This document shows, in pieces, positions 11,015-20,242 of a stretch of DNA of 64,000 nt. A program made the position numbers and the translations under genes. The notes under the pieces were generated by a model, which was not told the origin of the DNA, ran no database searches, and saw only the letters and a list, made by a program, of their open reading frames with translations. Location of the stretch: assembly GCF_000377565.1 (NCBI RefSeq), contig NZ_KB898357.1:124001-188000 (forward strand). Direction: 5' to 3'. The DNA is from Rhizobium sp. 2MFCol3.1. Its GTDB lineage: Bacteria > Pseudomonadota > Alphaproteobacteria > Rhizobiales > Rhizobiaceae. Positions within the stretch are counted from its first letter, which is position 1, and each line of letters opens with the position of its first letter.

Positions 11015-11650
11015 TTACAATTTCGAGATAACGGCTTCCTCGCCGTCGCGGTCGCTTGCGACTTCGGCGGCCTGTGCCATGATCGCCGGGATGATCTCTT
11101 CGATAGAGTCGATGACCAGCGGCTGCACCCGGTGGGCGGTGTGGATGAAGCCCTCGTCCGTCATGTGGCGTAGGAGCTCCATCATCGGATCCCAGAAGCC
11201 GTTGATGTTGGCGAAGATCATCGGCTTTTCGTGACGACCGAGCTGCGCCCAGGTCATGATCTCGATGATTTCCTCCAGCGTGCCGATGCCGCCGGGGAGT
11301 GCGACGAAGGCATCCGAGCGCTCGAACATCGTGTGTTTGCGCGCATGCATGTCAGGCGTTACAATCAACTCGTTGAGCTGGCCGAGGGAGTGGCGGGTCG
11401 CCTCCATGTCGATCAGGAATTCGGGAATGATGCCGGTCACCTGACCGCCGTTCGAGAGCGTACCGCTCGCAACCGCCCCCATGATCCCCTTGGTGCCGCC
11501 GCCATAGATCAGGCGCAGGCCGTAATCGGCGATTTCCTTGCCCAGCGCACGGCCGGCGGCCATGTGGCTCGGGTCGCTGCCGGGGCGCGAACCGCAATAG
11601 ACACAGATGGAGCGAATGGAATGAGATTGATCTGTCATGGGAGCAAACAA
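11015..11650 (-). CDS. LOG family protein (TIGR00730, lysine-decarboxylase-like fold)
   Basis: A Rossmann-like protein of the LOG family, whose studied members are cytokinin riboside 5'-monophosphate phosphoribohydrolases. The key motif PGGIGTLEEI is present in LPGGIGTLEEIIEIMTW, along with the early CVYCGSRPG and YGGGTKGIMG. It may hydrolyse a nucleoside monophosphate; the physiological substrate is not visible. Start choice: TTG 11650 lies five bases after AGAGAGA, giving 211 residues; ATG 11638 gives 207 but has no ribosome site. Confidence 0.88.
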   Translation of the reverse strand: MFAPMTDQSHSIRSICVYCGSRPGSDPSHMAAGRALGKEIADYGLRLIYGGGTKGIMGAVASGTLSNGGQVTGIIPEFLIDMEATRHSLGQLNELIVTPDMHARKHTMFERSDAFVALPGGIGTLEEIIEIMTWAQLGRHEKPMIFANINGFWDPMMELLRHMTDEGFIHTAHRVQPLVIDSIEEIIPAIMAQAAEVASDRDGEEAVISKL

Positions 11651-11793
11651 CTATTCTCTCTGGGTCCAGTCAAGAAAAATGACGGAAAACATACATCTTA
11701 CATTTGCCCGGCTACTTTGACTGCTTGTGCAAAGCAACGGGAATCGCTAGCAATTTCAGGAAGTCTGGCAAGATTGCCGCTTGGGGAGACCTG

Positions 11794-13776
11794 ATGATGA
11801 AAAACCGTGCCGGCTTGCTGGCCCTTGCAGTGCTTGTAATCGCAATTCTGTTGATGGTCTTTGTCGTCATGCCCCGTATCGGTGGCGATGCCGGCAAGGT
11901 TGGTGACGCAATCAATCAGGCAAGCTCCGAGGTCAAGAAAACCGTAACCGAATCCGCCAAGACCTCGCGTCCGTCGGCGCCCGACGATGCCGCGACCGCG
12001 CAGAAGCTCGGCGGCCTGACGACGGCAGCCGGACAGGCACTTGGCGAACTTAAGGCGCTGTTTGCCGACGGCAAGGGCCCGACCGACGATGTTTTCGCAT
12101 CCGCCAAGACGAAGGCGATCGGCGCGCTTCAGGCACTCGCCGATTTCGTGACGCCCGAGGGCACCAACCCGATCACCACGGCCGCGATCGACAAGGCCAA
12201 GGCCGGTGCCACCAAGGCGCTCTCAATTATCCAGGCGCTGCCCGAAAACATCGCCGACGCAGCCGCCGCGATTGCACGTGCCGAAGCGGCCCTTACGGGC
12301 GCGCCGGAGCCCGCAGCACCGCAGACGCAAGACAACGCCGCACCTGTTGCCGAAGGCCCGAAGCTGCCGACATTCGACGTCCTGCGTGTCGAGCCAGACG
12401 GCTCCACCGTCATCGCCGGTTCCGCCGAGCCGAACAGCAAGCTTGAAATCCTCGACGGCGACAAGGTGCTGATGGGTACCGACGTCGGCGACAATGGCGA
12501 TTTCGTCGCGGTTCTCGACAATCCGCTTGCCGCCGGCGACCACCAGCTGCAGCTGCGCGCGACCGCCAAGGACGGCAAGGTCACGACCTCGGAAGAGATC
12601 GCCACGATCTCGATCCCCAAGGACGGCAATGCATCGCAGCTGCTCGCCATGGTCTCCAAGCCGGGCGCCGCCAGCCGCATCATAACCGCTCCCGGTGTAA
12701 CGCCACCGGCAGCAGCCAACAACGCCACCCCGACCGACCAGGCCTCGGCAGCGCCACAGGCACAGGCTCCCGCGACATCGGAGACGGCGACCGCGCCGGC
12801 TATGGCAGCCGCACCTGCTGACGTCCGGGTCAATGCCGTCGAAATCGAAGGCGACAAGATTTTCGTCGCCGGCACCGCGAAGCCTCAGGCCAACGTGTTC
12901 GGCTATGCCGACGACAAGCTGATCGGCAAGGCCAAGGCCGGCGCGGATGGCCACTTCGTCATCGACGGCGTGATGCCGCTCGCCGTCGGCGACCACAAGA
13001 TCCGCGTCGATGTCGTCGATGCGGCCGGCAAGGTTCTGGTTCGCGCTTCGGTCAACTTCAACCGCCCCGAGGGCAACCAGGTCACGGTAGCAGCGCAGTC
13101 CGGCACGCCCACGGGCAACGCGGCGACGCCGATGATCTCGCTCGACGAGGGCGCGCTCGGCAAGCTTAAGAACGATGCGGCCAAGGCATTCGCGCTTCTG
13201 AGCGGCCTGTTCAGCGACGGCAAGGTGCCCGGCAGCGAGCAGCTCGCGGCCGCCCGCTCGGCCAACGAGTTCGCGCTGAAGTCGATCGTCGATTTCCGGG
13301 CCGCCGCCGATGCGACGGCCGACTTCAAGGAGCGTGTCACCACGGCTTCGATGAAGGCCAGCGATGCGCTGAAGCTGCTGCAATCGCTGCCGCGCGACGC
13401 CAGCTCGGTCGGCGCCGCACTCGCCAAGCTCGGCCAGATGGTGGCCGATCTGACGGCGCCTCCGGCTGCACCCGCGGCACCGGCTGCCCCCGCAAACGAG
13501 GTTGCGAGCGGCGACGCTGGCCCCGCGACCATCGAGCAGGCGCCGCTGCAGGAAAGCAAGGAAACCGTGATCATCCGCCGTGGCGATACGCTGTGGCAGA
13601 TCTCGCGCCGCATCTATGGTGCGGGCGTTCGCTACACAACGATCTACGTCGCCAACGAGGACAAGATCGTCAATCCCGACCGCATTCTGCCGGGTCAGGT
13701 CTTCGGCCTTCCGAAGGACGCTTTGCCCAACGCGGAAGAGATGCACCGCAAGCGCATGTCAGGCGAGCATCTCTAG
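11794..13776 (+). CDS. Membrane-anchored LysM protein with duplicated domains
   Basis: A 660-residue protein with one N-terminal membrane segment (residues about 6-26), a long alanine-rich extracytoplasmic part and a C-terminal LysM domain (about 590-640, TVIIRRGDTLWQISRRIYG), which binds peptidoglycan or related glycans. Between them I see a mirrored repeat structure: a helical block (about 85-140), two Ig-like blocks (VIAGSAEPNSKLEILDGDKV and IFVAGTAKPQANVFGYADDK), then a second helical block resembling the first. The start at 11794 (or the adjacent ATG 11797) follows GGGGAG. Function is not established; a cell-envelope structural role is likely. Confidence 0.85.
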   Translation: MMKNRAGLLALAVLVIAILLMVFVVMPRIGGDAGKVGDAINQASSEVKKTVTESAKTSRPSAPDDAATAQKLGGLTTAAGQALGELKALFADGKGPTDDVFASAKTKAIGALQALADFVTPEGTNPITTAAIDKAKAGATKALSIIQALPENIADAAAAIARAEAALTGAPEPAAPQTQDNAAPVAEGPKLPTFDVLRVEPDGSTVIAGSAEPNSKLEILDGDKVLMGTDVGDNGDFVAVLDNPLAAGDHQLQLRATAKDGKVTTSEEIATISIPKDGNASQLLAMVSKPGAASRIITAPGVTPPAAANNATPTDQASAAPQAQAPATSETATAPAMAAAPADVRVNAVEIEGDKIFVAGTAKPQANVFGYADDKLIGKAKAGADGHFVIDGVMPLAVGDHKIRVDVVDAAGKVLVRASVNFNRPEGNQVTVAAQSGTPTGNAATPMISLDEGALGKLKNDAAKAFALLSGLFSDGKVPGSEQLAAARSANEFALKSIVDFRAAADATADFKERVTTASMKASDALKLLQSLPRDASSVGAALAKLGQMVADLTAPPAAPAAPAAPANEVASGDAGPATIEQAPLQESKETVIIRRGDTLWQISRRIYGAGVRYTTIYVANEDKIVNPDRILPGQVFGLPKDALPNAEEMHRKRMSGEHL

Positions 13777-13795
13777 GACAGACAATAATACCCGG

Positions 13796-13830
13796 GGCCG
13801 GCGTCGATATGATTGCCGGCCTCTCTTTTC
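13796..13830 (+). terminator. Terminator after LysM gene
   Basis: Inverted repeat GGCCGGC (13796-13802) and GCCGGCC (13815-13821) with a 12-base loop, followed by TCTCTTTTCC. This is a plausible Rho-independent terminator 20 bases past the LysM stop. Confidence 0.55.
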
Positions 13831-13977
13831 CTTTGATCTTCTTATGTTGTATTGCTCCGCCCGCAACCCTATTTGGCGTTGACGGCGATCATGTCAGGCG
13901 GCGGCCTCTACGCTCGCCCTTCCCCTCTTTGCCGACAACACGACACTTCCAGGGCCTGACGCGGGCCGGAGACATAC

Positions 13978-15855
13978 ATGGCAAACGGCAAGACAGTTTC
14001 AGACTCCAATCTGTTGCGGACCCTCTTCAACCTCTGGCCCTACATGTGGCCGACGGGGCGCGGCGATCTGAAGATGCGGGTCGTGTGGGCATCGGTCTAT
14101 CTGCTCATATCGAAGTTCGTGCTGCTGCTCGTGCCCTATTTCTTCAAGTGGTCGACGGATGCGCTGAACGGCAAGTCTGACCTTGCGGGCAAGGTGCCGG
14201 ATCTCCTCGTTGGCGCCATCGCGCTTGTTATCGCCTACAACTTGACGCGGCTGATCCAGCTCGGCCTGAACCAGCTGCGCGACGCGCTGTTTGCCAGCGT
14301 CGGCCAGTATGCGGTGCGCCAGCTTGCCTACAAGACCTTCGTACACATGCACGAGTTGTCGCTGCGCTTTCATCTGGAGCGCAAGACGGGCGGCCTGTCG
14401 CGGATCATCGAGCGCGGGACGAAGGGCATCGAGACGATCGTGCGCTTCACGATCCTGAACTCCGTGCCGACGCTGATCGAGTTCTTGCTGACCGCAATCA
14501 TCTTCTGGTGGGGCTACGGCTTCTCCTACCTCGCGGTCACGGCCTTCACCGTATGGGCCTATATCTGGTTCACCATCCGGGCCAGCGACTGGCGCATCTC
14601 CATCCGCAAGACCATGAACGACAGCGATACGGACGCCAACACCAAGGCGATCGATTCGCTTCTGAACTTCGAGACGGTCAAATATTTCGGCAACGAGGAT
14701 ATGGAAGCCAAGCGCTTCGATACCTCGATGGAGCGTTACGAGAAGGCTGCGACCAGCGTCTGGACGTCGCTCGGATGGCTGAACTTCGGCCAGGGCGTGA
14801 TCTTCGGCCTCGGCACGACCGTGATGCTCATTCTCTCGGCGCTGGCCGTGCAGCGCGGCGAGCAGACCGTAGGCGACTTCGTCTTCGTCAACGCGATGTT
14901 GCTGCAGCTTTCGGTGCCGCTCAACTTCATCGGCTTCGTCTACCGCGAAATCCGCCAGGGCCTGACCGATATCGAACAGATGTTCGACCTGCTCGAAGTA
15001 CAGGCCGAAGTGAAGGATGCACCCGATGCCAAGCCGCTGAACATCGAGCAGGGCGCCATCTCGTTCAAGGACGTGCACTTCGCCTACGACCCGGCCCGCC
15101 CGATCCTGAAGGGCATCTCCTTCGACGTGCCGGCCGGCAAGACGGTGGCGATTGTCGGGCCGTCAGGGGCCGGCAAGTCGACCATGTCGCGACTGCTCTA
15201 TCGCTTCTACGACATCCAGAGCGGCTCGATCACCGTCGATGGCCAGGATGTGCGTGGGGTCACGCAGAAGAGCCTGCGCACCGCGATCGGCATGGTGCCG
15301 CAGGATACCGTGCTCTTCAACGACACGGTTGCCTACAACATCCGCTACGGCCGGCCATCGGCCACCGAAGCCGAGGTCAAGACCGCAGCTGAGATCGCGC
15401 AGATCGCCCACTTCATCGACCTTCTGCCGGAAGGGTTCAACACGATGGTCGGCGAGCGTGGGTTGAAGCTTTCGGGTGGTGAGAAGCAGCGCGTGGCGAT
15501 TGCGCGCACCATCCTGAAGGCCCCGCCGATCCTCATCCTCGACGAGGCGACGTCGGCGCTCGACACGACCACGGAACGCGAAATCCAGACCGCGCTCGAC
15601 GTCGTCTCAAAGAACCGCACGACGCTGGTCATCGCGCACCGTCTTTCGACCGTGATCGGCGCCGACGAGATCATCGTCTTGAAGGCCGGCGAGATCGCCG
15701 AGCGCGGCACGCATGCGGAACTGTTGTTGAAGAACGGCCTCTACGCCTCGATGTGGAGCCGCCAGCGCGAGGCCACACAGGCCGAGGAACATCTGAAGCA
15801 GGTGCGCGAGAACGACGATCTCGGCGTGGTCAACCGGCTGGCGCCTGCCACCTGA
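13978..15855 (+). CDS. Atm1-type ABC exporter (fused permease and ATPase)
   Basis: A 625-residue half-transporter with an N-terminal six-helix exporter domain (about 30-330) and a C-terminal ATPase. The ATPase shows Walker A GPSGAGKST near 394-402, signature LSGGEKQR near 497, Walker B ILILDEATSALD near 520, and a conserved AHRLST. Similarity is to the Atm1/HMT1/ABCB7 group, exporters of glutathione-linked compounds that support iron-sulfur or heavy-metal homeostasis. It should form an inner-membrane homodimer. The start at 13978 is preceded by GGAG. Confidence 0.92.
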   Translation: MANGKTVSDSNLLRTLFNLWPYMWPTGRGDLKMRVVWASVYLLISKFVLLLVPYFFKWSTDALNGKSDLAGKVPDLLVGAIALVIAYNLTRLIQLGLNQLRDALFASVGQYAVRQLAYKTFVHMHELSLRFHLERKTGGLSRIIERGTKGIETIVRFTILNSVPTLIEFLLTAIIFWWGYGFSYLAVTAFTVWAYIWFTIRASDWRISIRKTMNDSDTDANTKAIDSLLNFETVKYFGNEDMEAKRFDTSMERYEKAATSVWTSLGWLNFGQGVIFGLGTTVMLILSALAVQRGEQTVGDFVFVNAMLLQLSVPLNFIGFVYREIRQGLTDIEQMFDLLEVQAEVKDAPDAKPLNIEQGAISFKDVHFAYDPARPILKGISFDVPAGKTVAIVGPSGAGKSTMSRLLYRFYDIQSGSITVDGQDVRGVTQKSLRTAIGMVPQDTVLFNDTVAYNIRYGRPSATEAEVKTAAEIAQIAHFIDLLPEGFNTMVGERGLKLSGGEKQRVAIARTILKAPPILILDEATSALDTTTEREIQTALDVVSKNRTTLVIAHRLSTVIGADEIIVLKAGEIAERGTHAELLLKNGLYASMWSRQREATQAEEHLKQVRENDDLGVVNRLAPAT

Positions 15856-15983
15856 CACGTGCGGCTACCCGCCGTTTCCTAGGCCGGAACCCCGCATAGA
15901 TGTGCATGAGAGGGCATCGGCATTGCCCCCAGGAGTGTTTCCCTGTAACCAGCGGAGACGAAAACGCTAGGAGAGCGGCATAC

Positions 15984-16682
15984 ATGAGCTTGTTCAATAC
16001 GGTACGCAACACGATCGTTCCGGTGCACAAGGAAGGTTATCCCTTCATCGCGGCCTTCTTCGTGGCCTCCCTCATTCTCGGCTGGATCTTCAAGCCGCTG
16101 TTCTGGATCGGCCTGATCCTGACGCTGTGGTGCGCCTATTTCTTCCGTGATCCGGAGCGTATGACGCCGCAGGACGACGATCTGGTGATCTCGCCCGCCG
16201 ACGGCAAGGTATCGTCCGTTCAGTTGGTCGTGCCGCCGGCGGAGTTGAACCTCGGCTCGGCACCGATGCTGCGCATCTCCGTCTTCATGAACGTCTTCAA
16301 CTGCCATGTGAACCGCGCCCCGATGCGCGGCCGCATCGTCAGCGTCAATTACCGCTCGGGAAGCTTCGTCAACGCCGAGCTCGACAAGGCCAGCGAAGAC
16401 AATGAGCGCAACGGCCTCGTCATCGAGACCGCCCATGGCCAGATCGGCGTCGTGCAGATCGCCGGCCTCGTGGCGCGCCGTATTCTCTGCTGGGCCAATG
16501 CCAACGAGCCGCTGGATGCCGGCGAGCGCTTCGGCCTGATCCGCTTCGGCTCGCGCCTTGACGTCTTCCTTCCCGAGGGCGCGCAGCCGCGCGTCACGCT
16601 CGGCCAGACGGCGATCGCAGGCGAAACGGTGCTGGCCGAATTCGGCTCCGCCAAGGGCCCTGTCGTCAGCCGCCGCGCCTGA
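15984..16682 (+). CDS. psd: Phosphatidylserine decarboxylase proenzyme
   Basis: Converts phosphatidylserine to phosphatidylethanolamine at the inner membrane. This is the short Psd form (232 residues). Two hydrophobic stretches lie at about 21-55, then [14 protein letters not shown] near 103-116, and the self-cleavage site in RFGSRLD, where G189-S190 would be cut to give the pyruvoyl group on the alpha chain. The start at 15984 follows AGGAGA; the frame is open to 15900 but the family N-terminus begins here. It is followed after 20 bases by pssA, the preceding enzyme of the pathway. Confidence 0.95.
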   Translation: MSLFNTVRNTIVPVHKEGYPFIAAFFVASLILGWIFKPLFWIGLILTLWCAYFFRDPERMTPQDDDLVISPADGKVSSVQLVVPPAELNLGSAPMLRISVFMNVFNCHVNRAPMRGRIVSVNYRSGSFVNAELDKASEDNERNGLVIETAHGQIGVVQIAGLVARRILCWANANEPLDAGERFGLIRFGSRLDVFLPEGAQPRVTLGQTAIAGETVLAEFGSAKGPVVSRRA

Positions 16683-16702
16683 GAACCATTAGGAGCGCGA
16701 TC

Positions 16703-17551
16703 ATGGAAACGCCCTTCCCGCCTTTCGAACCCAATGGCCCACCCGATGATTCGGGTCGCGGTCCACGGCTTCGCGAGATTCCGTTGCGGCTGGTCGTTCC
16801 CAACCTGATCACTATCCTCGCGATCTGCGCCGGCCTGACCGGCATTCGGCTTGCCTTCGAGAACCGCTACGAGCTTGCCGTCGGCATGGTTCTGGTCGCC
16901 GCCTTCCTCGATGGCATCGACGGTCGCGTCGCGCGGCTGATGAAAGCGACGTCGAAGTTCGGCGCGCAGATGGATTCGCTGGCCGACATCGTCAATTTCG
17001 GTGTGGCGCCGGCGCTTGTCGTCTATGTCTTCGCGCTGGATCAGGCGCGTTCGCTCGGCTGGATCGCGGCGTTGATCTATGCGATCGCTGCCGGCCTGCG
17101 ACTGGCGCGCTTCAATGTGATGTCGGAGCGCGAGAACAAGGCGAGCTGGCAGTCGGAATATTTCGTCGGCGTGCCCGCGCCTGCCGGCGCCATGCTGGTG
17201 CTTCTGCCCGTCTATCTCGGCTTCCTCGGGATGACCACGGACAAGACCTTCGGCTATCTCTCGGCCGCCTACACGGTACTCATCGCCTTTCTTCTGATCA
17301 GCCGCCTGCCGGTCTGGTCGGGCAAGTCCGAGGGCACCAAGCTTCGGCGCGATCTGGTGCTGCCTATGATGCTAGGCGTGGTGCTTTATGTCGCCATGCT
17401 GTCTAGCTTCACCTGGGAAGTCATGTCGCTCACCGCCGTGGTCTACCTCTGCACGCTGCCGTTCGGCGCCCGCAAATGGAAGCGCAAGTACGGGACGCTG
17501 ACGATCGAAGAGCCGGGTGTCGGCGAAGACGATATCGGCCGTCACATCTGA
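16703..17551 (+). CDS. pssA: CDP-diacylglycerol-serine O-phosphatidyltransferase
   Basis: A type II (integral membrane) phosphatidylserine synthase of 282 residues in the CDP-alcohol phosphotransferase family. The family motif DGx2ARx8Gx3Dx3D appears as DGIDGRVARLMKATSKFG followed by AQMDSLAD. About eight hydrophobic segments follow. It makes phosphatidylserine from CDP-diacylglycerol and serine, the substrate for Psd encoded just upstream, so the pair forms a pathway operon. Confidence 0.95.
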   Translation: METPFPPFEPNGPPDDSGRGPRLREIPLRLVVPNLITILAICAGLTGIRLAFENRYELAVGMVLVAAFLDGIDGRVARLMKATSKFGAQMDSLADIVNFGVAPALVVYVFALDQARSLGWIAALIYAIAAGLRLARFNVMSERENKASWQSEYFVGVPAPAGAMLVLLPVYLGFLGMTTDKTFGYLSAAYTVLIAFLLISRLPVWSGKSEGTKLRRDLVLPMMLGVVLYVAMLSSFTWEVMSLTAVVYLCTLPFGARKWKRKYGTLTIEEPGVGEDDIGRHI

Positions 17552-17611
17552 GTTTTCCAGACAATCCTAATCTATCCTGCCCCTCTCAAGCCTCGCGAAT
17601 TATGGTTTGGC

Positions 17612-17631
17612 GACACAAATCATGATGTGTC
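17612..17631. promoter_or_regulatory. Dyad upstream of small protein gene
   Basis: Perfect arms GACACA (17612-17617) and TGTGTC (17626-17631) separated by eight bases, with AATCATGA in the centre. It lies about 80 bases before the 45-residue gene and 60 bases after pssA. This could be an operator for an unknown regulator; no transcription evidence is available. Confidence 0.3.
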
Positions 17632-17709
17632 TTGCCTCCATTTTGTCGCTATTTCGGGCAAAAGAGCAATAAATATAAGAGTCTAGGGACAGAAGTTAAG
17701 GAGAGTAAC

Positions 17710-17847
17710 GTGACCCCGAAGAAGACGAATGTGGAACAGCCTGCAAAGACCGATCTCAGCGCGCACTACCGCCCGCTCGGCCTGAAGGCCGTTCTGGCTG
17801 CAGCGCTGATGCTGAAGAAGCCAGCACTCGCCAAGAAGATCGCCTGA
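17710..17847 (+). CDS. Small hypothetical protein, 45 residues
   Basis: A short basic protein starting at GTG 17710, six bases after a strong AAGGAG. It begins MTPKKTNVEQPAKTDL and ends in a hydrophobic then lysine-rich tail (LKAVLAAALMLKKPALAKK). I do not recognise a family. The amphipathic C-terminal half suggests membrane association, but this is inference. The stop abuts the stop of the convergent argO gene with no bases between. An in-frame extension to 17632 lacks support. Confidence 0.6.
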   Translation: MTPKKTNVEQPAKTDLSAHYRPLGLKAVLAAALMLKKPALAKKIA

Positions 17848-18468
17848 TCAGGACGTCAGGACACGGGCGCCGAGGCTGATGGCCAGAAGCGCCATGACGA
17901 TGCCGATGAGCACGTCGAGAACCCGCCATGCGGCGGGTTTGGCAAAGACCGGTTGCAGCAGACGCGCACCGTAGCCCAGACCGAAAAACCAGATGAATGA
18001 CGCAGCCGCGGCCCCGAGGCCGTAAGCCAGGCGATCCGCGCCGTGATAGGCGGCCGACAGGCTGCCGAGCAGCACGACCGTGTCGAGATAGACGTGCGGG
18101 TTGAGGAAAGTGAAGGCCAGGCACGTGGCCACCGCTGCCTTCAGCCCCAACGGCTCCGGCGTTCCCGCCTCGATCGCGCCGGGATGAAGCGCGCGCCGGA
18201 ATGCCATGAACGAGTAAGTGCCGAGAAACAGCATGCCGCCGAGGCTGACGGCGGTGATCAGTGTCGGCGATTGCGAGACGAGCGTGCCGAGACCGGCGAC
18301 GCCTGCGGCAATCAGCAGCGCATCCGACAGGGCGCAGATAAGGCACAGGACAAAAACATGCGAGCGCAGCAGCCCCTGCCGCAGAATGAAGGCGTTCTGG
18401 GCGCCGATGGCGATGATGAGGGAAGCGCCGAGGAAGAGGCCGGAGAGCGCGGCCGAAATGGAGAACAT
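17848..18468 (-). CDS. argO: LysE/ArgO family amino acid exporter
   Basis: A 206-residue inner-membrane protein of the LysE superfamily with about six membrane segments. It begins MFSISAALSGLFLGASLI and has the AIGAQNAFILRQGL motif, the family signature near residue 22, and a central LGTYSFMAFRRAL and FLNPHVYLDTVVLLGS. The closest characterised relatives export arginine or lysine. I placed the start at 18468; a longer reading to 18531 would overlap the upstream SRAP gene. Confidence 0.88.
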   Translation of the reverse strand: MFSISAALSGLFLGASLIIAIGAQNAFILRQGLLRSHVFVLCLICALSDALLIAAGVAGLGTLVSQSPTLITAVSLGGMLFLGTYSFMAFRRALHPGAIEAGTPEPLGLKAAVATCLAFTFLNPHVYLDTVVLLGSLSAAYHGADRLAYGLGAAAASFIWFFGLGYGARLLQPVFAKPAAWRVLDVLIGIVMALLAISLGARVLTS

Positions 18469-18505
18469 GTGATTTTCCGGATGTGACTGCGGTGGGATTA
18501 CAGAA

Positions 18506-19270
18506 TCAGAAGAAGCTGAGCTGGCCGTCATCCGGCTTTTTCTTGTCAGCGGGCGGCAGCGGCTTTTCCAGCGGCACCGGGGTCTGCAGGTCCTCGCCCA
18601 TATTGGCCACCTTGTTCACCTTGTCGGAGACCGGTATTGCCTCGAAGAAATCCTCCTCGACCGGCCGCATGAGATCGGCCACCTCGCGCGGCTCCTGCGT
18701 TTTGCAATCCAGCCAGCGGGCGAAGTCCTCGGGCTTGATCACCACGGGCATGCGGTCGTGGATCGGGGAGATCGCGGCGTTGGCTGATGTCGTGAGGATC
18801 GCGCCGGTATCCACTTCCGAGCCATCGGCCGAGGACCATGTTTCCATCAACCCGGCAAAGGCGACCACGCCGCCGTGACGCGGCTTGATCCAATAGGCCT
18901 GCGATTTCTCGCCGCTCTGCTTCGTAGGGCGATGCCATTCGTAGAAGCCGGAGGCGGGAATGAGCACGCGGCGATGGCGCATGGCGGCGCGGAACGATGC
19001 CTTGCCGATCGCCGTTTCCGAGCGGGCGTTGATGAGAAGCGGAAACGCCTTGGGGTCTTTCACCCAGCCCGGCGTGAAGCCCCAGCGCACGAGGAGCGCG
19101 CGTCGGTCCGGCAGGTTGCTTCCCCTTTCCTGTCCATCACCCGAGACGACCACCAGAATCGGCTGCGTCGGCGCGATGTTGAAGCGCGCGGGGAAATCCT
19201 CGAGGTCGAGGATACCCAGAACTTCCTTCAGCTCCTCGGGGGATATGGTCAGGGCATAGCGTCCACACAT
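18506..19270 (-). CDS. SRAP domain protein (SOS response-associated, YedK/HMCES-like)
   Basis: A 254-residue SRAP protein. This family forms a covalent DNA-protein crosslink at abasic sites in single-stranded DNA through the N-terminal cysteine. C2 is present after the initiator (MCGRYALT). Other family elements seen are NIAPTQ, RWGFTPGWVKD, NARSETA, ASGFYEW (active-site glutamate) and IHDRMPVV (active-site histidine). The stop is 37 bases before the argO start on the same strand, though the functions appear unrelated. Confidence 0.95.
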   Translation of the reverse strand: MCGRYALTISPEELKEVLGILDLEDFPARFNIAPTQPILVVVSGDGQERGSNLPDRRALLVRWGFTPGWVKDPKAFPLLINARSETAIGKASFRAAMRHRRVLIPASGFYEWHRPTKQSGEKSQAYWIKPRHGGVVAFAGLMETWSSADGSEVDTGAILTTSANAAISPIHDRMPVVIKPEDFARWLDCKTQEPREVADLMRPVEEDFFEAIPVSDKVNKVANMGEDLQTPVPLEKPLPPADKKKPDDGQLSFF

Positions 19271-19334
19271 GCCAATCTATTTGCACCCTGCCCTTTCAGG
19301 GTCAAGGGATCGGCCAAGCATGGCGACCGTCGGA

Positions 19335-19655
19335 TCAGCCTCTCGGCGCGAAGAGGATGATCGCAGTGCCGGCGAGGCAGACAATAGCGCCGCTGATGTC
19401 CCATCTGTCAGGCACGCGGTGTTCGACAAGCCAGAGCCAGATCAGCGAGGCAACGATGTAGATGCCGCCATAGGCCGCGAAGGTGCGGCCCGCCGCTTCG
19501 CTCGGCACCAGCGTCAAAAGCCAGGCGAACAGCGCCAGCGACACCATGCCGGGCGCCAGCCACCAGATCGGCTTTGCCATGCGCAGCCACGCCCAGAAAG
19601 CGAAGCAACCGGCAATCTCGAAGAGGGCCGCGGCGGCGTAGATGATATAAGTCAC
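19335..19655 (-). CDS. YnfA family (UPF0060) small membrane protein
   Basis: A 106-residue, four-helix membrane protein of the YnfA/UPF0060 family, related to small multidrug resistance transporters. Family features are [18 protein letters not shown] at the start, [16 protein letters not shown] in the third helix, and [18 protein letters not shown] at the end. I chose GTG 19655, which gives the normal length; an open frame back to 19826 adds non-family residues. Confidence 0.88.
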   Translation of the reverse strand: MTYIIYAAAALFEIAGCFAFWAWLRMAKPIWWLAPGMVSLALFAWLLTLVPSEAAGRTFAAYGGIYIVASLIWLWLVEHRVPDRWDISGAIVCLAGTAIILFAPRG

Positions 19656-19749
19656 GGCACGTGCCTTCGAATCGCTTGGATCAGATTGTTTTCCTGAGTG
19701 AGATAGGCACGCGACGGCGATCACCGGCAAGCAACAAACGGCATTTCTG

Positions 19750-20169
19750 ATGACTTCCAATCCGACAGCTGCATCTTCCGCGATTCTCGAGCGCGACGGA
19801 CGGTTTCTGCTGGTGCTCCGGCGCAACCCGCCATCGGCGGATATGTACGCCTTTCCCGGCGGCAGGGCGGAGCTTGGGGAAACGCCGGATCAGACCGCGC
19901 TGCGCGAGTTCGAGGAGGAGACGGGTATCCGTGCCCGCAACCCTGAGATCTTCGCCACCTATGATCTGAAACAGCATGGCGCCGACGGACGGCTGACCAG
20001 CCACTTCTTTCTCTCGGTTTTCCGCGTCGAGGCCGATGGCGATTCGGTTGCCGCGGCGGCCGACGATGCGGCAGCAGTCGGCTGGTTCACGGTCAACGAG
20101 ATTCGCCGGCTGCCGACGCCGCAAAGTGTGCTTGAGTGCGCCGAACGGCTGGCAGCAGCCCGCACATGA
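19750..20169 (+). CDS. Nudix hydrolase
   Basis: A 139-residue Nudix protein. The Nudix box at residues 38-60 is complete: G38, E44, then REFEEETGI with R52, E53, E56, E57 and G59. It should hydrolyse a nucleoside diphosphate linked to another moiety with Mg2+. The specific substrate, for example ADP-ribose or an oxidised nucleotide, cannot be read. Divergent from ynfA with about 95 bases between starts. Confidence 0.92.
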   Translation: MTSNPTAASSAILERDGRFLLVLRRNPPSADMYAFPGGRAELGETPDQTALREFEEETGIRARNPEIFATYDLKQHGADGRLTSHFFLSVFRVEADGDSVAAAADDAAAVGWFTVNEIRRLPTPQSVLECAERLAAART

Positions 20170-20242
20170 GGAAGGGGAATAAGCAAGGGGAAAGGTAACC
20201 CCGCACCTTGTCCCCGTCACCTTCAGGGTGTCCAATACGCAC

